Origin: a bacterium
Lineage (GTDB): Bacteria; Patescibacteria; CPR2; UBA1875; JAJYID01
Assembly (NCBI GenBank): GCA_030647205.1
Contig: JAUSJO010000005.1
Location: 124,001-188,000 of the forward strand
DNA: 64,000 nucleotides
Direction of reading: 5' to 3'
Part shown: piece by piece, positions 7,788-17,025 of the stretch
How positions within the stretch are numbered: position 1 is the stretch's first letter
Layout: each line of letters begins with the position of its first letter
Notes under the pieces: model-generated
What the model was told of the DNA's origin: nothing
Seen by the model: the letters and a program-made list of their open reading frames with translations, nothing else
Database searches by the model: none
Made by a program: the position numbers and the translations under genes

Positions 7788-9770
7788 ATGACAAAGATTT
7801 CTTTAAATGAGGCAAGTCAGAGAGCAGAGAAGTTACGGGCAGAAATAGACCGTATTCGCTATGCTTATCACGTTTTAGATAAGGAAATAGTCTCCGAGAG
7901 CGTGAAGACATCTCTGATGCACGAGCTTACACAACTTGAAACCATATATCCGGAGCTTATCACTCCTGACTCTCCAACTCAGCGGGTGGCCGGGAAACCG
8001 CTTTCAAAGTTTCAGAAGGTTCGCCATTCTCATCCCGGTATGTCTCTGAATGATGTATTTGACGCACAAGAGCTTGAGGACTGGAAAAACAGAGTTCAGA
8101 AACTAGTACCAAATGAGAAGTTGGATTATTACGTCGAGCTCAAGCTAGACGGTCTTTCTGTCTATTTAATCTACGAAAAAGGGCTTTTAAAGACAGCGGC
8201 TACCCGCGGGGATGGCACAACGGGTGAGGATGTTACACAGAATATCCGAACTATTGAAAGCATTCCTTTGAAATTAACTGAGCCCGTCGACATCGAAGTG
8301 CGCGGCGAAGTCTACATGGATCACGGGCAATTTGAGAAAGTAAATAAAGAGCAAGAGAAGATAGGCAAGCCGACTTATGCCAATCCGAGAAACTTGGCGG
8401 CGGGGACTTTAAGACAACTCGATCCAAAAATTGTTTCGGCCAGGAAACTAAAGTTTATGGCTTGGGCGATATTTGAGGAAGGAATTAAAAATCACGAACA
8501 AGAACACGAGATGGCAAAAAAGCTTGGATTTAAAGTCGAACCAAACTCCCGCCATTGCAGAAACCTCAAAGAAATTGAGAAATTCCTTGAAGAGTGGGAA
8601 GACAAAAGAAAGAAGTTGCCATACCAGACAGATGGAGTGGTTATAAACATAAACTCTGAAGATTTAGTTAATAAATTAGGCATAGTTGGCAAGGCGCCTC
8701 GCGGAGTTGCGGCCTACAAATTCTCAGCCGAACAAGTTACAACAGTTCTGGAAGATATACGAGTAAATGTCGGACGAACCGGAGCCATCACGCCTTTTGC
8801 CGTTCTGACCCCCGTGAAAGTAGCGGGATCTACTGTTTCCAGGGCTACATTGCACAACGAAGATGAGATAAAACGCAAAGACATCCGCATCGGTGATACA
8901 GTTATTATCCAAAAAGCAGGCGATATTATCCCTGAGGTAGTCCAGTCATTGCCCAATTTACGAACAGGCAAAGAAAAGATATTTAAAATGCCGACCACTT
9001 GTCCGATATGCGGAGGGCCGGTAGTGAAACCTGAGGGTGAGGCGGTAGCTCGTTGTACGGCAGAGAACTGCTTTGCTATAGAAATGCAAAAGGTAGGTCA
9101 CTTTGTATCAAAAGGCGCATTCAATATGGAAGGTTTGGGCGAAAAAATCATTACACAATTGATTGAAGAAGGATTGATTGAAGATGCAGCAGACCTCTTT
9201 GCTTTGACAGAAGGTGACCTGACACCGCTTGAAAGATTTGCAGAGACCTCAGCCAAAAATACTGTTGCATCGATACAAGAACACAAAAAAGTATCATTTA
9301 GGAGATTTCTCTATGGCCTTGGCATCCGCCACGTTGGGGCGATAACGGCATCAGATATCACGAGAAAATTCAGAAAATTGGAAGACATTCAGGGTGCCTC
9401 GCTTGAAGATTTGCAAGCGATTGACGGGATTGGCGATGTAGCGTCAGAAAGTATTTATAAATGGTTTAGAAATAAAAAGAATCTAGAATTCCTGAAGAAG
9501 CTAAAGGATAACGGGGTAGAAATAGTTTATGAAGTGGTAAAGAGTAAATTGGAAGGCAAGACCTTCGTTCTGACAGGATCGCTCAATACTATTACTCGTG
9601 ATGAAGCAGAAGAGTTAATCCGTACAAACGGCGGAAATGCTTCTGGTTCTGTCTCAAAAAGTACTGATTTTGTAGTAGTCGGCGACAACCCCGGCTCAAA
9701 AGCCGACAAGGCCGAGCAACTGGGCGTCAAAATAGTAAGCGAAGAAGATTTCTTAAAGATGGTGAAATAG
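7788..9770 (+). CDS. ligA: NAD-dependent DNA ligase LigA
   Basis: 660 residues. It seals nicks in replication and repair using NAD+. Order: N-terminal Ia domain with the YHVLD region, adenylation domain with the nucleotidyl-lysine motif KLDG (in YVELKLDGLSV), the OB fold, and a four-cysteine zinc finger (CPICGG then RCTAENC). Helix-hairpin-helix repeats (IRHVGAITA; IDGIGDVASESI) and a C-terminal BRCT domain (KTFVLTGSLNTITRDEAEEL) complete it. Near normal length. TATAAT at 7776-7781 lies 6 nt before the ATG with no Shine-Dalgarno, so translation should be leaderless. Confidence 0.97.
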   Translation: MTKISLNEASQRAEKLRAEIDRIRYAYHVLDKEIVSESVKTSLMHELTQLETIYPELITPDSPTQRVAGKPLSKFQKVRHSHPGMSLNDVFDAQELEDWKNRVQKLVPNEKLDYYVELKLDGLSVYLIYEKGLLKTAATRGDGTTGEDVTQNIRTIESIPLKLTEPVDIEVRGEVYMDHGQFEKVNKEQEKIGKPTYANPRNLAAGTLRQLDPKIVSARKLKFMAWAIFEEGIKNHEQEHEMAKKLGFKVEPNSRHCRNLKEIEKFLEEWEDKRKKLPYQTDGVVININSEDLVNKLGIVGKAPRGVAAYKFSAEQVTTVLEDIRVNVGRTGAITPFAVLTPVKVAGSTVSRATLHNEDEIKRKDIRIGDTVIIQKAGDIIPEVVQSLPNLRTGKEKIFKMPTTCPICGGPVVKPEGEAVARCTAENCFAIEMQKVGHFVSKGAFNMEGLGEKIITQLIEEGLIEDAADLFALTEGDLTPLERFAETSAKNTVASIQEHKKVSFRRFLYGLGIRHVGAITASDITRKFRKLEDIQGASLEDLQAIDGIGDVASESIYKWFRNKKNLEFLKKLKDNGVEIVYEVVKSKLEGKTFVLTGSLNTITRDEAEELIRTNGGNASGSVSKSTDFVVVGDNPGSKADKAEQLGVKIVSEEDFLKMVK

Positions 9771-9825
9771 TTTGTAATTTAGCCCAGTAATGAGATAATA
9801 TTCAGTAGTTAAATAAGGAGAAACT

Positions 9826-10227
9826 ATGGTAAGTAAAAATTTAGAGAGGTATATCCATACTGAGGATGATGAAGCTGCAGGCGCAAAGAAAGGCTATGTA
9901 AAGGACAAAGAAATTGCAGAAGATACAGCAGAGTTTCTGGAACAGATCAATGATTTAGCGTCGCCAGAGGAGTTAAATCGAAAGGCTGAAGGAAATATTG
10001 GAAGGATGATTGCTGAAAAAGAAGCCCTAAGAAATATAAAAAGTTCTATTGCAGGCAGTAACCTGGACTACTTCCATGAAAATCCTGATCGTGCTGGACT
10101 TGCAATGAAAGAGGATATTTCCGAAGGTAAAAAGGTTGGAGAGGAATACAAAGAATTTGTGAAAAGGAGTGATAGTGAGGAATTAGACAGATTGAGAAAA
10201 AAAATGCGAGAAGAAGGCCAGAACTAA
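9826..10227 (+). CDS. small charged helical protein of unknown function
   Basis: 133 residues, highly charged and predicted mostly helical, with no membrane segment and no domain I recognise. It has its own promoter (TTGTAA 9772, 16-nt spacer, GATAAT 9794) and an AAGGAG Shine-Dalgarno. It ends 3 nt before gatC, so it may be co-transcribed with it. Confidence 0.7.
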   Translation: MVSKNLERYIHTEDDEAAGAKKGYVKDKEIAEDTAEFLEQINDLASPEELNRKAEGNIGRMIAEKEALRNIKSSIAGSNLDYFHENPDRAGLAMKEDISEGKKVGEEYKEFVKRSDSEELDRLRKKMREEGQN

Positions 10228-10230
10228 GTT

Positions 10231-10527
10231 ATGGCAGAAAAAATATCAAAAGAAGAGGTTGAATATTTGGCGAAGCTGGCGAGAGTCGGTTTGACGGATG
10301 CTGAGATTACAAAATACCGGAAAGATCTGGCGGATATTTTGGGCTATGTAGAAAAGCTGAATGAAGTAAATACTGACAATGTGGAGCCGATGGCACAAGG
10401 GATTAAAGCGAAGAACGTCACACGAGAGGACCGAATCGAGATACTGGAAGGTACGCCGGCAGAGCTTCTCTCTGAAGCGCCATCAAAAGAAGATGGATTT
10501 ATTAAAGTAAAGTCGATATTTGAATAG
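10231..10527 (+). CDS. gatC: Asp-tRNA(Asn)/Glu-tRNA(Gln) amidotransferase subunit C
   Basis: 98 residues, usual length. Typical GatC pattern: ISKEEVEYLAKLARVGLTD at the start, the LADILGYVEKLNEVNTDNVEPM core, and a C-terminal EDGFIKVKSIFE. GatC wraps around GatA and stabilises the GatCAB complex, which turns mischarged Glu-tRNA(Gln) or Asp-tRNA(Asn) into Gln- or Asn-tRNA. gatA follows after 79 nt that contain a repeat fragment, and gatB is 4.5 kb further on. Confidence 0.93.
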   Translation: MAEKISKEEVEYLAKLARVGLTDAEITKYRKDLADILGYVEKLNEVNTDNVEPMAQGIKAKNVTREDRIEILEGTPAELLSEAPSKEDGFIKVKSIFE

Positions 10528-10590
10528 CTGTCATCCTGAGGAGGCACGACGAAGGATCTCGAGATTCTTCCTGCGTCAGAATGACGGAAT
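10528..10590. repeat. repeat fragment (module A) between gatC and gatA
   Basis: Starts at the gatC stop with TGTCATCCTGAGGAGGCACG then CGAAGGATCTCGAG, and ends with CAGAATGACGG, an inverted partner of the start (TCATCCTG). A lone copy of module A of the composite repeat. It splits the gatC-gatA operon but leaves only a 79-nt gap. Confidence 0.7.
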
Positions 10591-10606
10591 ACAAACAAAA
10601 TAAGAA

Positions 10607-12031
10607 ATGGAATTTATAAACAAAACAATTAAAGAGTTAAGTAAAAAAGACAAAAGGGAAGTTCTTTCTGATTGTTTTAGCAGAATCAAGGAAGTTGAGC
10701 CGAAACTTCATGCTTTTGTGACTGTTTTAAGCGGTCTGGAAGAGGTAGATAGAAAAGACAATCCGAAAAGTATATTGAATGGGATTCCTGTGGGGATAAA
10801 AGATGTTCTTTGCACGAGGAATTTACGGACAACTGCTAGTGCAAAAATGCTCGATGGATTTACCCCGCCATATAACGCAACTGTTGTTAAAAAGCTAAAA
10901 GATGCAGGAGCGATAATAGTCGGCAAAAACAACTGTGATGCTTGGGCGCATGGAGCTTCAACAGAGAACTCTGACTATGGGGTTACGCCAAATCCTTGGG
11001 ATTTGGAGCGTGTTTCCGGCGGATCTTCCGGAGGTTCGGCAGCAGCTGTGGCAGCGGGTGAAGTACCTTACTCTATAGGTACAGATACAGGCGGGTCTAT
11101 CCGCCAGCCGGCAAGTTTCTGTGGCGTGGTAGGATTAAAACCGACTTATGGACGAGTTTCTCGTTATGGACTTATAGCCATGGCGTCATCACTGGATTGC
11201 CCGGGACCGATAACGCATACAGTAGAAGACGCGGCCATTGTTCTAAATGTCATTGCAGGGAAAGATGAAAAAGATGCTACGACATCTGATTCACAGGTTC
11301 TTGATTACACTAAAGATTTAAATAAAGATATCAAAGGTTTAAAGATTGGCGTTCCAAAAGAGTATTTTGGCTTAGGGTTGTTTGATGAGGTTGGTGAAGT
11401 ATTTAAAAAATCCTTGGAAACTTTTGAGAAAATGGGTGCAGAGGTCGTCAATATAACGTTACCTCATACGGAATATGGCGTGGCGACTTATTATATTATT
11501 CAAACGGCAGAAGTATCATCAAACTTAGGAAGATATGATGGGGTGAAATATGGATTTTCGGCTAAAGATTCAAAGGATTTAATCGATTCATATTTCAAGA
11601 CGCGTGACGAAGGTTTTGGTGATGAAGCGAAGAGAAGAATCATGCTTGGAACATACGTACTTTCAAGCGGATATTATGATGCGTACTACTTGAAAGCAGC
11701 GAAAGTTCGCAGATTGATTCATGATGACTTTGTGAAGGCATTTGAAAAAGTAGACATTATTCTTACTCCAACCGCGCCGACTCCGGCTTTTAAAATCGGC
11801 GAGAAGGCAGATCCGGTTTCTATGTATATGGCAGATGTCTTTACGGCTCCGGTGAGCTTGGCGGGACTTCCGGCGATATCAGTTCCGGCCGGATTTTCTG
11901 CTGATAAGCTGCCTGTTGGAATCCAGATAGTCGGTCCGCATTTTGAAGAAAACAAAATATTGAACGTAGCACACATGTTTGAAAAAGAAGCGGCAAATGC
12001 AGATTGGCGTAAAAATAAGGTGGCAGTGTAA
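10607..12031 (+). CDS. gatA: Glu/Asp-tRNA amidotransferase subunit A
   Basis: 474 residues. GatA is the amidase subunit that frees ammonia from glutamine for GatB. The amidase-signature catalytic set is present: Lys in GIPVGIKDVL, the GGSSGGSAAAVAAG serine loop, and the nucleophile serine in GTDTGGSIRQPA. Normal length and no disruption. Its stop codon overlaps the start of the next gene by one base, so it heads a tight operon running to 13670. No clear Shine-Dalgarno precedes the ATG. Confidence 0.96.
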   Translation: MEFINKTIKELSKKDKREVLSDCFSRIKEVEPKLHAFVTVLSGLEEVDRKDNPKSILNGIPVGIKDVLCTRNLRTTASAKMLDGFTPPYNATVVKKLKDAGAIIVGKNNCDAWAHGASTENSDYGVTPNPWDLERVSGGSSGGSAAAVAAGEVPYSIGTDTGGSIRQPASFCGVVGLKPTYGRVSRYGLIAMASSLDCPGPITHTVEDAAIVLNVIAGKDEKDATTSDSQVLDYTKDLNKDIKGLKIGVPKEYFGLGLFDEVGEVFKKSLETFEKMGAEVVNITLPHTEYGVATYYIIQTAEVSSNLGRYDGVKYGFSAKDSKDLIDSYFKTRDEGFGDEAKRRIMLGTYVLSSGYYDAYYLKAAKVRRLIHDDFVKAFEKVDIILTPTAPTPAFKIGEKADPVSMYMADVFTAPVSLAGLPAISVPAGFSADKLPVGIQIVGPHFEENKILNVAHMFEKEAANADWRKNKVAV

Positions 12032-12465
12032 TGAAAATGTTGGATAGTAAATCCATGGTAAATGGACTCTTGAATTTTTTTCTGATTACCCTTTTAACTC
12101 CATTATCCGGACTTTTAATTTTGTTCTTTGGCATTATCCTGAAGCCATTTTTCCCGATGACAGATGCCATAAACTGGTATGCTGTCATGATCCCTTACAG
12201 CCTGAGCCTAACAGTAATCATTTTCATTATTAGATTTATCATCCAGAAAAGAGTAAAGGATAAACTGGTCGCGACTTGGACATTATTGCCCGTAGCTACT
12301 GTAGCATTGTGTTCATACTTAGCTTGGTTTGTTCTGTCGTCACGAGATGACATGTCGGCGGTATTGCCGGCATCTTCTGCTTTCTTGATGACTGTTTATA
12401 TGGTTACGATTTTTGTCTTTACCGGGAAGTTTTTTATTAAAACTAAAAATACGAAGAAGGCCTAA
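12031..12465 (+). CDS. four-helix membrane protein of unknown function
   Basis: 144 residues with about four hydrophobic helices (LLNFFLITLLTPLSGLLILF; YAVMIPYSLSLTVIIFIIRF; TLLPVATVALCSYLAWFVL; SAFLMTVYMVTIFVFTG) and a lysine-rich C-terminus. It starts on the last base of the gatA stop codon and abuts the cyclophilin gene. No family recognised. Confidence 0.75.
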   Translation: MKMLDSKSMVNGLLNFFLITLLTPLSGLLILFFGIILKPFFPMTDAINWYAVMIPYSLSLTVIIFIIRFIIQKRVKDKLVATWTLLPVATVALCSYLAWFVLSSRDDMSAVLPASSAFLMTVYMVTIFVFTGKFFIKTKNTKKA

Positions 12466-13215
12466 ATGGGAAAAAATCAAAAAATAAAGTTAGAGAGAAA
12501 GCTTGGACAGATTAAAAGGGAAAAGCAGAAGAAAGAAAGGCGAAAAAACTTTTTGAAAACTTTTTTCGTGGGATTTGCAGTGATTATGTTGGGATTAGTA
12601 GGGGCTTATGGGTACAAGGAGTTTGTACTAAAGAAAGGTGATCGAAATCAGGCGAATAAATCTAATGAAATAAAAAAGGAGAACAGCGTGAAAAAATATG
12701 ACAAATATCCGGATATGGTGATAGATGCAAACAAAAAGTATACTGCACTTCTCAAAACAAGTAAGGGTGACATTACGGTAGAGCTTGACGCAAAGAATTC
12801 TCCCAAAACCGTAAACAACTTTGTTTTTCTCTCTAAAAAAGGTTTCTATGACGGGTTAACGTTCCATAGAGTTATCAAAGATTTCATGATACAGAGCGGC
12901 GATCCGAATGGAAATGGCACAGGTGATCCGGGGTATAAGTTTGACGATGAACCAATTGTGAAAGACTATCTGCCTGGGACTTTGGCGATGGCGAACTCCG
13001 GGAAAAACACAAATGGGTCGCAATTCTTCATAATGACCGCTGACTACTCAGGAGGCAAGCTGCCAAAAAACTATGTAATCTTTGGCAATGTGATTACGGG
13101 TATGGATACGGTAAAGAAGATTGCAGAGACACCGGTAGAGCAAAGTAGCGGAGGGGAATCGTCCAAACCAAAAGAGAAAGTCACCATAGAAACAATTACA
13201 ATCGAGGAGAAATAA
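12466..13215 (+). CDS. membrane-anchored cyclophilin-type peptidyl-prolyl isomerase
   Basis: 249 residues: a very basic N-terminus, one membrane helix (NFLKTFFVGFAVIMLGLVGAY), a linker, then a complete cyclophilin domain from about residue 85. The active-site stretch FHRVIKDFMIQSGDP (Arg, Phe, Gln) is intact, and so are GTLAMANSG and NGSQFFIM. It should catalyse proline isomerisation during folding of exported proteins. The tryptophan that binds cyclosporin in human CypA is not evident. It lies in the gatA operon, and the next gene starts on its stop codon. Confidence 0.92.
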   Translation: MGKNQKIKLERKLGQIKREKQKKERRKNFLKTFFVGFAVIMLGLVGAYGYKEFVLKKGDRNQANKSNEIKKENSVKKYDKYPDMVIDANKKYTALLKTSKGDITVELDAKNSPKTVNNFVFLSKKGFYDGLTFHRVIKDFMIQSGDPNGNGTGDPGYKFDDEPIVKDYLPGTLAMANSGKNTNGSQFFIMTADYSGGKLPKNYVIFGNVITGMDTVKKIAETPVEQSSGGESSKPKEKVTIETITIEEK

Positions 13216-13670
13216 TGGATACAACATTTCTGTACTTAACATTCTGGGCGGCTATTTTCGGAGTTGTTTTCGCAATCCTTATAAGAAAAGGATGGATACT
13301 CGGTGGTGTGAAAAAGAAAACCGGTGCAAGGGGATCTTTGGATTTAAACTTTGTTAGTAGCAAATGGCAGGAGATAGAGCAGCTTATAGGTCAGGGCAAG
13401 CCCAGCACATATAAAGTAGCGATTATGGAAGCTGATAAACTAGTGGATTACGTTTTAAAGGCGAAGGTTGGCAGTGACGGGACTATGGCGGATCGTATGA
13501 AGAAGGCGCAGAAATTTTTCTCAAGTTATAGTGATTATCAAAATCTATGGAGTGCCCATAAAACCCGAAATATGATTGCTCATGAGGCAACCCATGATCT
13601 TCTTTTCCCTGAAGTTAAAAGAACAATGACCTATTTTGAGAAATCTCTGAGAGATTTAAAAGCGTTATAA
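13215..13670 (+). CDS. membrane-anchored HEPN-like protein
   Basis: 151 residues. An N-terminal membrane helix (LTFWAAIFGVVFAILI) is followed by an all-helical domain with YKVAIMEADKLVDYVLK and, near the end, RNMIAHE. The latter fits the R-x4-6-H motif of HEPN domains (many are RNases, some only bind RNA). The ATG overlaps the cyclophilin stop. A second protein at 18801 shares the YK-A--(E/D)-DKL--VLK part but not the R-x4-H motif. That this is an RNase is inference; it could be a structural HEPN relative. Confidence 0.6.
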   Translation: MDTTFLYLTFWAAIFGVVFAILIRKGWILGGVKKKTGARGSLDLNFVSSKWQEIEQLIGQGKPSTYKVAIMEADKLVDYVLKAKVGSDGTMADRMKKAQKFFSSYSDYQNLWSAHKTRNMIAHEATHDLLFPEVKRTMTYFEKSLRDLKAL

Positions 13671-13740
13671 CTTATTTATCTAAAAAATAATTGTCATTAT
13701 TCATAATGTTTTTACGCCTTTATTCCTATATCCTTTTGGT

Positions 13741-14211
13741 ATGGAAAAGTTGCCAAAAGATATCGCCGCAAAGTTAGATCACGCTCTTGAATTCGATGAG
13801 CACATTCTTGATTTTCGTAAAGAGCCCTGGAGCTTATATAAAAGAAATAGGTGGGTTGTTTTAACAAGTAAGAGAATTTATCTTATCAAAAAAGTCTTTT
13901 TTGGCATGAGTTTTGATATTATCCAGATTTTGCTGGGTCAGGGTCACTTTGAACTGGTTGAGGGGATTGTCTTTGACACGATATTTATAAGAGTTTCCAG
14001 TGAGCCTGAACATATAATCCAGTTTTTCCCATCAGAAAGAAAAAAAACGGTGGATTTTTTTGAGAAAATTGAAAAAGCAAGAGAGGGTGACCCGGAAGCA
14101 ACGGTGGTTACTCAGGCAGAGTTAGAGGCATTAGCTCAGATTTTTTATGAAAAATTGATTACAAAAAAAGAATATGAGAAAAAGAAGAAAGAGCTCCTCG
14201 ATAAGTTATAA
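13741..14211 (+). CDS. PH-like plus SHOCT domain protein, copy 1
   Basis: 156 residues. The first 110 have the pattern of a bacterial PH-like domain: an amphipathic helix, then EPWSLYKRNRWVVLTSKRIY and IVFDTIF. The C-terminus (LEALAQIFYEKLITKKEYEKK) is a short SHOCT-type helix pair. A close tandem paralogue is at 14303. Such proteins are usually cytoplasmic or membrane-peripheral and poorly understood. No Shine-Dalgarno; TATCCT lies 6 nt before the ATG, so it may be leaderless, but the -10 is weak. Confidence 0.7.
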   Translation: MEKLPKDIAAKLDHALEFDEHILDFRKEPWSLYKRNRWVVLTSKRIYLIKKVFFGMSFDIIQILLGQGHFELVEGIVFDTIFIRVSSEPEHIIQFFPSERKKTVDFFEKIEKAREGDPEATVVTQAELEALAQIFYEKLITKKEYEKKKKELLDKL

Positions 14212-14302
14212 CTTCTAAATAATAATGCTTCATTTTGTCAAATATTCTAATGTTTTTGTACCATCCTGAGTCCATAATCTTATTAAGAAAAGGGGGTGGA
14301 TT

Positions 14303-14788
14303 ATGAACATTAAATTACCAAAAGTAGTGCAGGCGCACTTGGACGATGTTTTAGAAGAGGGTGAAAAAGTGGTCGATATTGTCAAGGAGCCATGGAGCTA
14401 CGCAAAGTGGCATCGTTGGACGGTGCTGACAGATAGAAGGATCGTAGTGCTTGTTAGGTGGCCTCTCGGGATATCTCATGATGTTTGGCCGATGTATTTA
14501 GGTGCGCTGAGTGTGGATATGAATGAGGGAGTTATTTTCGATACAATATTTGTCGATTATTTTGCCCAGAAGTTCCGGTTGCAGTTTTTTACAAAAAACA
14601 GAAAAAAGACAGTACATTTTTTTCGTGAGATCAACAGACAGCTTATACTTCACAACCCGGCGAGCAGAAGAAGGGCGGCGAGTGAGGTTGTGGAAGAGCT
14701 GGAGAGTTTGGCGCAAGTTTTTCACGAGAAGATTATCACGAAAGAAGAGTATGATCTTAAGAAAAAAGATTTGATGGATAAGCTTTAA
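14303..14788 (+). CDS. PH-like plus SHOCT domain protein, copy 2
   Basis: 161 residues, same architecture as the gene at 13741: EPWSYAKWHRWTVLTDRRIV, VIFDTIFVDYF, and a SHOCT tail VEELESLAQVFHEKIITKEE. The 92-nt gap holds no terminator I can see. Unlike copy 1 it has an AGGGGG Shine-Dalgarno, so the two may be translated by different routes. A composite repeat follows at once. Confidence 0.72.
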   Translation: MNIKLPKVVQAHLDDVLEEGEKVVDIVKEPWSYAKWHRWTVLTDRRIVVLVRWPLGISHDVWPMYLGALSVDMNEGVIFDTIFVDYFAQKFRLQFFTKNRKKTVHFFREINRQLILHNPASRRRAASEVVEELESLAQVFHEKIITKEEYDLKKKDLMDKL

Positions 14789-14798
14789 GGCCGCTCTT

Positions 14799-15040
14799 GT
14801 CATCCTGAGGTACGAAGGATCTCAATTCCGTCATTCTGGCCTGACCAGAATAGATCATTGTTATAAATTATCCACTTTTTTAGAAAAAGTGGAGTAAAAA
14901 TCGCGACTTATGGCGGCGACAAAGTGTCGGATTTCAGTTCTCTCAGGTTTGAAAAAATGAACTCGCTAGAACGCTCAGACAACATTATTTTCAAATCTTC
15001 GTTCGCTTTATCCTCCCTTTGAAAAAATCACGCCGGGCTA
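14799..15040. repeat. composite intergenic repeat, copy 2
   Basis: Module A (TGTCATCCTGAGGTACGAAG), a short inverted CATTCTGGCC/GACCAGAAT, module D (TCCACTTTTT 14871-14880 / AAAAAGTGGA 14884-14893, then GTAAAAATCGCGACTTATGG), and a shortened tail that matches copy 1 closely for about 120 nt (CGGCGACAAAGTGTCGG and beyond). Modules B and C are missing. It ends about 50 nt before gatB. Confidence 0.85.
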
Positions 15041-15090
15041 AAACAGAAGGGAGTTTTCTGTTTGACTGTGTTTGTGGTAAAATTATGGCT

Positions 15091-16551
15091 ATGCAAGAAT
15101 ATGAAACAACTATAGGCCTTGAGATACATGTTCAACTGAAAACTAAGTCAAAAATGTTTTGCGGGTCGGATAATATGTCGGTCGACGCTAAGCCGAACAC
15201 AAATGTCTGTCCTGTCTGTATGGGATTCCCAGGAACTTTGCCGGTACCAAATGCTCAGGCAATTGAGTGGACAATACTGCTAGGTTTGGCGCTTGGCGCT
15301 GAAATTCCTGAAGAGTTTAATTTTGAACGCAAAAACTACTTCTATCCCGATCTTCCAAAGGCATACCAGATAAGTTCAGCAACAAATCCGCCGGTTATCG
15401 GTGGGAGTTTGAAGGTATTTGCCGGAGGAAAAGAAAAAGAGGTTCATCTGCATCATATACATCTAGAGGAAGATGCGGGGAAACTCGTTCATGATAAGAG
15501 CGATAATGCGCTTGTTGACTTGAACCGTGCCGGAACTCCCTTGGTCGAAATAGTTACTGAGCCGGATATGGCATCAGCCGAAGAAGCGAAGGTGTTTGCC
15601 CAGAGCTTGCGATCGTTAATCCGTCATCTTGGAATTTCTGATGCTAACATGGAGCAGGGGAATATGCGTTTTGATATCAATGTTTCCATCAGAAAAAATG
15701 GAGCAAAGGATTTGGGTACGAAGGTTGAAGTAAAAAATCTGAATTCATTTAAGATGCTTGAACGGGCGATTATTTTCGAAGAGCAAAGGCAAAAAGATTT
15801 GCTAGAAGATGGAAAGAAAATATCCCAGGAAACACGTGGTTGGGACGACTCAAAAGGGAAAACCCTACCGCAGAGGAGCAAAGAAGAGGCAAATGATTAC
15901 AGATATTTTCCTGAACCTGACATCTCGTCTATCAGCACGCGAGAAATTGTAGAAAAGGTGAAAGATCAGCTTCCCGAACTCCCACAGGAAAAGGCAAAAA
16001 GATTTGAAGAAGAATACGGATTTGACAAAAGATTAGCCGAGAGTTTGTCTGATGATGTGGAAATGGCGGAATATTTTGAGAAAACCTTGGAACATATTGA
16101 AGCCTCGGCAAAGGATGATTACGACAAAAAGAAATATGCCAAAAGGGTCGCAAACTGGATGACAACTGAGCTAATCGGAAAAGTCAATGAAACGGGGACA
16201 GAATTTTCTGAAATTAAAGTCGAGCCTGAGAATATGGCCGAGCTTACGGTCGCGATTGAAAACGGAGTCATCAGCGGCAAACAGGCAAAAGATGTTTTTG
16301 CCGAAATGTTTGAAACAGGTAAAAGCGCACTCGGGATTATTGAAGAAAAAGGCATGAAACAAATTACAGATACCGGCGCAATTGAACAGATTATTCAAGA
16401 AGTCTTAGACGCAAATCTGAAAGTAGTAGAGGATTATAAAGCAGGAAAAGAAAAAGCATTTGGATTTCTCATTGGACAAGTAATGGCAAAAACAAAGGGC
16501 CAAGCCAATCCAAAAGCAGTGAATGAAGTTTTGAGAGAAAAACTAAAATAA
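15091..16551 (+). CDS. gatB: Asp/Glu-tRNA amidotransferase subunit B
   Basis: 486 residues from MQEYETTIGLEIHVQL, the usual start of the family. GatB activates the mischarged aminoacyl-tRNA and transfers ammonia from GatA. The cysteines NVCPVCMGFPG and the kinase-like core DLNRAGTPLVEIVTEPDM are intact, with the helical and YqeY-like C-terminal domains (KTKGQANPKAVNEVL at the end). The frame is open upstream, but TAAAAT at 15078-15083 is 7 nt before this ATG (TTTCTG, 17-nt spacer), so a leaderless start here is preferred. ATG 15085 (MAMQEY) is the alternative. Confidence 0.95.
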   Translation: MQEYETTIGLEIHVQLKTKSKMFCGSDNMSVDAKPNTNVCPVCMGFPGTLPVPNAQAIEWTILLGLALGAEIPEEFNFERKNYFYPDLPKAYQISSATNPPVIGGSLKVFAGGKEKEVHLHHIHLEEDAGKLVHDKSDNALVDLNRAGTPLVEIVTEPDMASAEEAKVFAQSLRSLIRHLGISDANMEQGNMRFDINVSIRKNGAKDLGTKVEVKNLNSFKMLERAIIFEEQRQKDLLEDGKKISQETRGWDDSKGKTLPQRSKEEANDYRYFPEPDISSISTREIVEKVKDQLPELPQEKAKRFEEEYGFDKRLAESLSDDVEMAEYFEKTLEHIEASAKDDYDKKKYAKRVANWMTTELIGKVNETGTEFSEIKVEPENMAELTVAIENGVISGKQAKDVFAEMFETGKSALGIIEEKGMKQITDTGAIEQIIQEVLDANLKVVEDYKAGKEKAFGFLIGQVMAKTKGQANPKAVNEVLREKLK

Positions 16552-16555
16552 CGTA

Positions 16556-16976
16556 GCTGTCATTCTGAGTTGTCTAGAATATACCTTAATGTCATCCTCG
16601 AGTGGAACGAAGGATCTATTTCTTTGTCATTCTGGACTTACTGCCCGACCTGAACGGTCGTTCGGGCGGGGATCCGGAATCCAGACTAATTAAATTTTCT
16701 AAAGCAGTCATATTTTTTATTTATCCACTTTTTTAGAAAAAGTGGAGTAAAAATCGCGACTTAGACGGCTTCTCAAAAGTATCGTTCAAACATAATCTCA
16801 AATTTGAAAAATGACAACAAGCCGATTCCGGAAGCCATATTTTCAAAAGTTCACTTATGTTCTCACTCTCTTTTCGAACCGATAGTCGCAAGAGATCGTT
16901 TGCTTCCAAGCTTTCTTTATTAAAACCATGCCAGGAAGAAAGCTAAAAGTGAAGTTCTCCGTGATGTCGGGAATAT
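16556..16976. repeat. composite intergenic repeat, copy 3
   Basis: Degenerate A and B copies (TGTCATCCTCGAGTGGAACG, CATTCTGGACTT), a C-like inverted repeat (GCCCGACCTGAACGGTCGTTCGGGC), D (TCCACTTTTT 16724-16733 / AAAAAGTGGA 16737-16746), then the second type of tail (ACTTAGACGGCTTCTCAAA, ACAACAAGCCGATTCCGGAAG) shared with copy 4, and E (CCGATAGTCGCAAGAGATCG). It ends with GTGATGTCGGGAAT, also seen in copy 1. Confidence 0.82.
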
Positions 16977-17025
16977 TCATTTTGATTTAAAATTAGCTTT
17001 CATCAAAAATAACAACAATTCATAA

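Noticed and set aside
15019..15090. In-frame upstream extension of gatB
   Set aside because: The extra residues come from repeat copy 2 and the leader; GatB begins at MQEYETTIG.
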